NCBI GenBank assembly: GCA_944325505.1
Contig: CALVAJ010000028.1
Coordinates: 1-35,094 of the forward strand
Reading direction: 5' to 3'
DNA length: 35,094 nt
From: an uncultured Bacteroidales bacterium
Lineage (GTDB): Bacteria; Bacteroidota; Bacteroidia; Bacteroidales; UBA932
This document shows, piece after piece, positions 32,360-35,094 of this stretch. The notes beneath the pieces were generated by a model. The model was not told the DNA's origin. It searched no databases and saw nothing but the letters and a program-made list of their open reading frames with translations. Both the position numbers and the translations under genes were made by a program. The first letter of the stretch is position 1. Each line of letters begins with the position of its first letter.

Positions 32360-33907
32360 ATGGGAAAACTTTACCCGGTAGGGATCCAGAATTTTGAAAA
32401 AATCCGCAGAGACGGGTACTATTATGTGGATAAGACCGACAGGATATACAGACTTGTCAAGACTGGCTGTTATTATCGTCTGATCCGTCCGCGGCGGTTC
32501 GGGAAAAGTCTTCTTGTGAGCACGCTGGAGGCATACTTTCAGGGAAAGAAGGAGCTTTTCGAGGGGCTTGCGGTGCAGGAGATGGAAAAGGAATGGAAAC
32601 GTTATCCTATCCTGCATCTTGACCTGAATACTGAGAAATATGACACTGCCGAAGCTCTGGATAAAAAACTGGAGCTGGCCCTAAGCGAATGGGAAAGCCT
32701 GTACGGGTCCAATCCACATGAAAAATCCCTTGCGACAAGATTCGAGGGGACGATCAAGCGTGCGGCGGCCAAGGCCGGGGAAAGGGTAGTGATTCTGATA
32801 GACGAGTACGACAAGCCGATGCTGCAGGCTATAGGCGATGAAGACAGGCAGCAGGCATATCGCAGCACTCTCAAGGCATTTTACGGGGCTTTGAAGTCAC
32901 AGGACGGGAATATCAGGTTCGCCCTCCTGACGGGGGTGACGAAGTTCGGGAAGGTGAGCGTGTTCAGCGACCTGAACAACCTGATGGATATTTCCATGGA
33001 TGAGAGGTACTTTGATATCTGCGGGATCACGGAAAGAGAACTGACTGAAAATTTCAGCGAAGACATCCGCGTTCTGGCAGATAATAACGGACAGACCTTC
33101 GAGCAGGCCATAGGGCAGCTTAAAGAATACTATGACGGCTACCATTTCAACCAGTACAGCCCAGGATTGTACAATCCGTTCAGTGTTCTCAGCACTTTTG
33201 CAAAGGGGAGGTACGGGAGCTACTGGTTCGAGACGGGAACGCCGACCTATCTGGTCGAACTCTTGAAACGCCACAAGTATGACTTGTACCGGATGGCTCA
33301 CGAGAAGACCACTTCGAATGTCCTTGACAGTATCGATTCCGCATCAACGAATCCGATACCGGTGATTTACCAGAGCGGGTACCTCACCATCAAGGGATAC
33401 ATACCCGAGCCGCGCATATATGAGCTCGGATTTCCCAACCGTGAGGTCGAAGAGGGTTTTATGAACTTCCTCCTGCCGTATTACACGCCATTGCAGGAGA
33501 CGGAGAGCGGTTTTGCGATATGGGACTTTGTGTCGGACGTAAAGTCCGGCGACATCGACGGGTTCATGGAGCGTCTGCAGTCGTTTCTGGCGGACTGTCC
33601 TTACGAGATAGCGAAAGATATCGAACTTCATTACCAGAACGTGCTTTTCATCGTCTTTCGCCTGGCCGGGCTCTATACGAAAGTGGAATACCACACTTCG
33701 CGCGGCAGGATAGACCTGGTGCTTCAGACTGACAGTTATGTATATGTCATGGAGTTCAAGCTGGACGGGAGCGCGGAGCAGGCCCTGCAGCAGATAGAGG
33801 AGAAACAGTACGCCCTTCCGTTCGCAAAGGACAGCCGAAAGGTCTACAGCATAGGGGTGAACTTCTCCTCCCGGACCAGGAACATAGACAAGTGGATAGT
33901 GAAGTAA
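32360..33907 (+). CDS. AAA-ATPase-like protein with DUF1703 (PD-(D/E)XK nuclease) domain
   Basis: The 515-residue protein has an N-terminal P-loop segment RPRRFGKS (43-50) and Walker B ILIDEYDKP (146-153), matching the AAA-ATPase-like family PF09820. The C-terminal domain has the nuclease pattern D452 in GRIDLV, then E465 and K467 in MEFKLD, followed by ALQQIEEKQY; this is the DUF1703 (PD-(D/E)XK) family. Such genes occur in many copies in gut Bacteroidetes and are not firmly assigned; nuclease activity is plausible since the three catalytic residues are intact. Here it is a single gene without partner, between the PH-domain pair and bipA. It shows no transposase or terminal repeats. Confidence 0.92.
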   Translation: MGKLYPVGIQNFEKIRRDGYYYVDKTDRIYRLVKTGCYYRLIRPRRFGKSLLVSTLEAYFQGKKELFEGLAVQEMEKEWKRYPILHLDLNTEKYDTAEALDKKLELALSEWESLYGSNPHEKSLATRFEGTIKRAAAKAGERVVILIDEYDKPMLQAIGDEDRQQAYRSTLKAFYGALKSQDGNIRFALLTGVTKFGKVSVFSDLNNLMDISMDERYFDICGITERELTENFSEDIRVLADNNGQTFEQAIGQLKEYYDGYHFNQYSPGLYNPFSVLSTFAKGRYGSYWFETGTPTYLVELLKRHKYDLYRMAHEKTTSNVLDSIDSASTNPIPVIYQSGYLTIKGYIPEPRIYELGFPNREVEEGFMNFLLPYYTPLQETESGFAIWDFVSDVKSGDIDGFMERLQSFLADCPYEIAKDIELHYQNVLFIVFRLAGLYTKVEYHTSRGRIDLVLQTDSYVYVMEFKLDGSAEQALQQIEEKQYALPFAKDSRKVYSIGVNFSSRTRNIDKWIVK

Positions 33908-33920
33908 ATCAGGAAAACAG

Positions 33921-33952
33921 TTTCCGTATATTCAAAATTTGTCTAATTTTGC
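33921..33952 (+). promoter_or_regulatory. Promoter of bipA
   Basis: TTTC at 33921-33924, 19 bases, then TAATTTTGC at 33944-33952, one base from the full consensus. The ATG at 34016 is 63 bases downstream, leaving a short leader with nothing recognisable in it. Confidence 0.65.
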
Positions 33953-34015
33953 AGCCCGTTACCGGAAGTCTCCGTTTCCGATGCTTCCGTGACAGACAGG
34001 AAATAATTGAAACAT

Positions 34016-35094
34016 ATGGAAATAAGAAACATTGCCATTATCGCCCATGTGGACCATGGAAAGACCACTCTGGTGGACAGGATGATCTATCAGGCCACCA
34101 AGGCGAGGGAACAGGAAAAGCTGGGAGAGCTGATCCTTGACAACAACGATCTGGAAAGGGAGCGCGGTATAACCATTCTTGCGAAGAATGTTTCCGTTCC
34201 TTATAAAGGAGTTAAAATCAATATTATAGACACTCCGGGCCATAGCGATTTCGGAGGAGAGGTAGAGAGGGTGCTGAACATGGCTGACGGGGTGCTCCTT
34301 CTGGTGGACGCGTTCGAGGGATGTATGCCGCAGACGCGCTTCGTCCTCCAGAAAGCCATCGAGATGGGAAAGAAACCTATCGTAGTCATCAATAAGGTGG
34401 ATAAGCAGAACTGTCGTCCGGACGAGGTCCAGGAAGAGGTGTTCGACCTTATGTTCTCGCTGAACGCTACGGAAGACCAGCTGGATTTCAGGACAGTGTA
34501 CGGCAGTGCGAAGCAGGGATGGATGTCTCTGGACTGGAGAAAGCCGACCACTGACATCACGCCGCTTCTGGATACGATTCTTGAAGTGATACCTGCCCCT
34601 GCGCACAACCCGGGGACGCCGCAGATGCTCATTTCATCTCTGGAATATTCCCCTTATGTAGGAAGGATCGCCATCGGAAGGGTTACCAGAGGCGAGCTGA
34701 AAGCAGGAATGAACATCAGCCTGTGCAAGAGATATGACATAATCGAGAAGCAGAAGATAAAGGAACTGATGGTATACGAGGGGCTCGGCAAGACCAAGGT
34801 CGATTCCGTACAGTGCGGTGACATCTGTGCCGTTGTCGGTCTTGAAGGGTTTGAGATAGGGGATACGGTCGCTGACTTCGAAAATCCGGAAGCCCTTCCT
34901 CCTATCGCTGTAGACGAGCCTACCATGAGTATGCTTTTCTGCATAAACAACTCTCCTTTCTTCGGGCGTGAAGGCAAGTTCGTCACATCCCGCCACTTGA
35001 AAGAGAGGCTGGAAAAAGAACTGGAGAAGAACCTGGCCCTCCGTGTTAAACCGGGGCCTAACGCAGATTCATTCATAGTCTACGGCAGGGGAGT
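34016..35094 (+). CDS. typA: Translational GTPase BipA/TypA, 5' part only
   Basis: A ribosome-associated GTPase active in stress and cold growth and in 50S assembly. The ATG at 34016 gives MEIRNIAIIAHVDHGKTTL, the G1 motif (HVDHGKTT, 11-18). G2 (RGITI), G3 (DTPGH) and G4 (NKVD) all follow, then the start of domain II with LISSLEYSPYVGRIAIGRV. About 359 codons lie in the window and the frame is open at the edge, against about 600 residues for the family. The sequence PTMSMLFCINNSPFFGREGKFVTSRHL and the absence of the EF-G-specific domain favour BipA over EF-G or LepA. Confidence 0.95.
   Translation, partial: MEIRNIAIIAHVDHGKTTLVDRMIYQATKAREQEKLGELILDNNDLERERGITILAKNVSVPYKGVKINIIDTPGHSDFGGEVERVLNMADGVLLLVDAFEGCMPQTRFVLQKAIEMGKKPIVVINKVDKQNCRPDEVQEEVFDLMFSLNATEDQLDFRTVYGSAKQGWMSLDWRKPTTDITPLLDTILEVIPAPAHNPGTPQMLISSLEYSPYVGRIAIGRVTRGELKAGMNISLCKRYDIIEKQKIKELMVYEGLGKTKVDSVQCGDICAVVGLEGFEIGDTVADFENPEALPPIAVDEPTMSMLFCINNSPFFGREGKFVTSRHLKERLEKELEKNLALRVKPGPNADSFIVYGRG

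Overview
The window looks like a chromosomal segment of a gut-type Bacteroidales bacterium with roughly balanced GC. Three things suggest this: a SusC/SusD outer-membrane pair with its own ECF sigma factor and FecR anti-sigma factor, repeated promoter-like boxes of the Bacteroidetes form TAnnTTTG(C), and family content such as the AsnA form, a stand-alone alanine racemase, a DUF1703 ATPase and an M64 peptidase. The species cannot be fixed from the sequence alone. No rRNA, insertion sequence, prophage or CRISPR array is visible; there is one tRNA.

Left part (1-7445). Two small membrane-type ORFs and a 16-codon mini-ORF lead into asnA. They are followed by prfB, which reads straight through the usual frameshift site, and by a class I iron-sulfur fumarase. 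A perfect 23-bp inverted repeat with nested hairpins separates these from a minus-strand group: a DJ-1/PfpI protein, a low-molecular-weight phosphatase and alanine racemase. Divergent from alr is a membrane zinc metallopeptidase (copy 1).

Duplicated part (5854-12157). The alr/zinc-peptidase block occurs twice in direct orientation (5854-7445 and 9672-11250). Copy 1 is followed by a secreted GH42 glycosidase. Copy 2 has alr truncated beside a perfect 21-bp hairpin, a near-identical peptidase protein and a secreted CE1-type esterase. The peptidase copies differ at 8 of 225 residues although their DNA differs at many synonymous sites, which points to old or foreign divergence under strong purifying selection.

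Nutrient-uptake locus (12272-22939). ECF sigma, FecR-type anti-sigma, SusC with an N-terminal signalling (STN) domain, SusD, a secreted endonuclease/exonuclease/phosphatase-fold lipoprotein, a BACON plus DUF5689-like lipoprotein and an unrecognised lipoprotein lie on one strand and end at a strong hairpin. I read it as a self-regulated surface scavenging system for a phosphodiester-containing polymer, possibly nucleic acid. No glycoside hydrolase is present in it.

Right part (23047-35094). After tRNA-Gln(TTG), the minus strand carries tightly spaced housekeeping genes: an rluA-like gene, an ACT protein, DUF711, tadA and yqaA; then a gamma carbonic anhydrase with an M64 peptidase; guaA with a clear promoter and terminator; and a YdbT/YdbS-like PH-domain pair. 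A DUF1703-type ATPase/nuclease gene and the 5' part of bipA/typA lie on the plus strand and run to the window edge.
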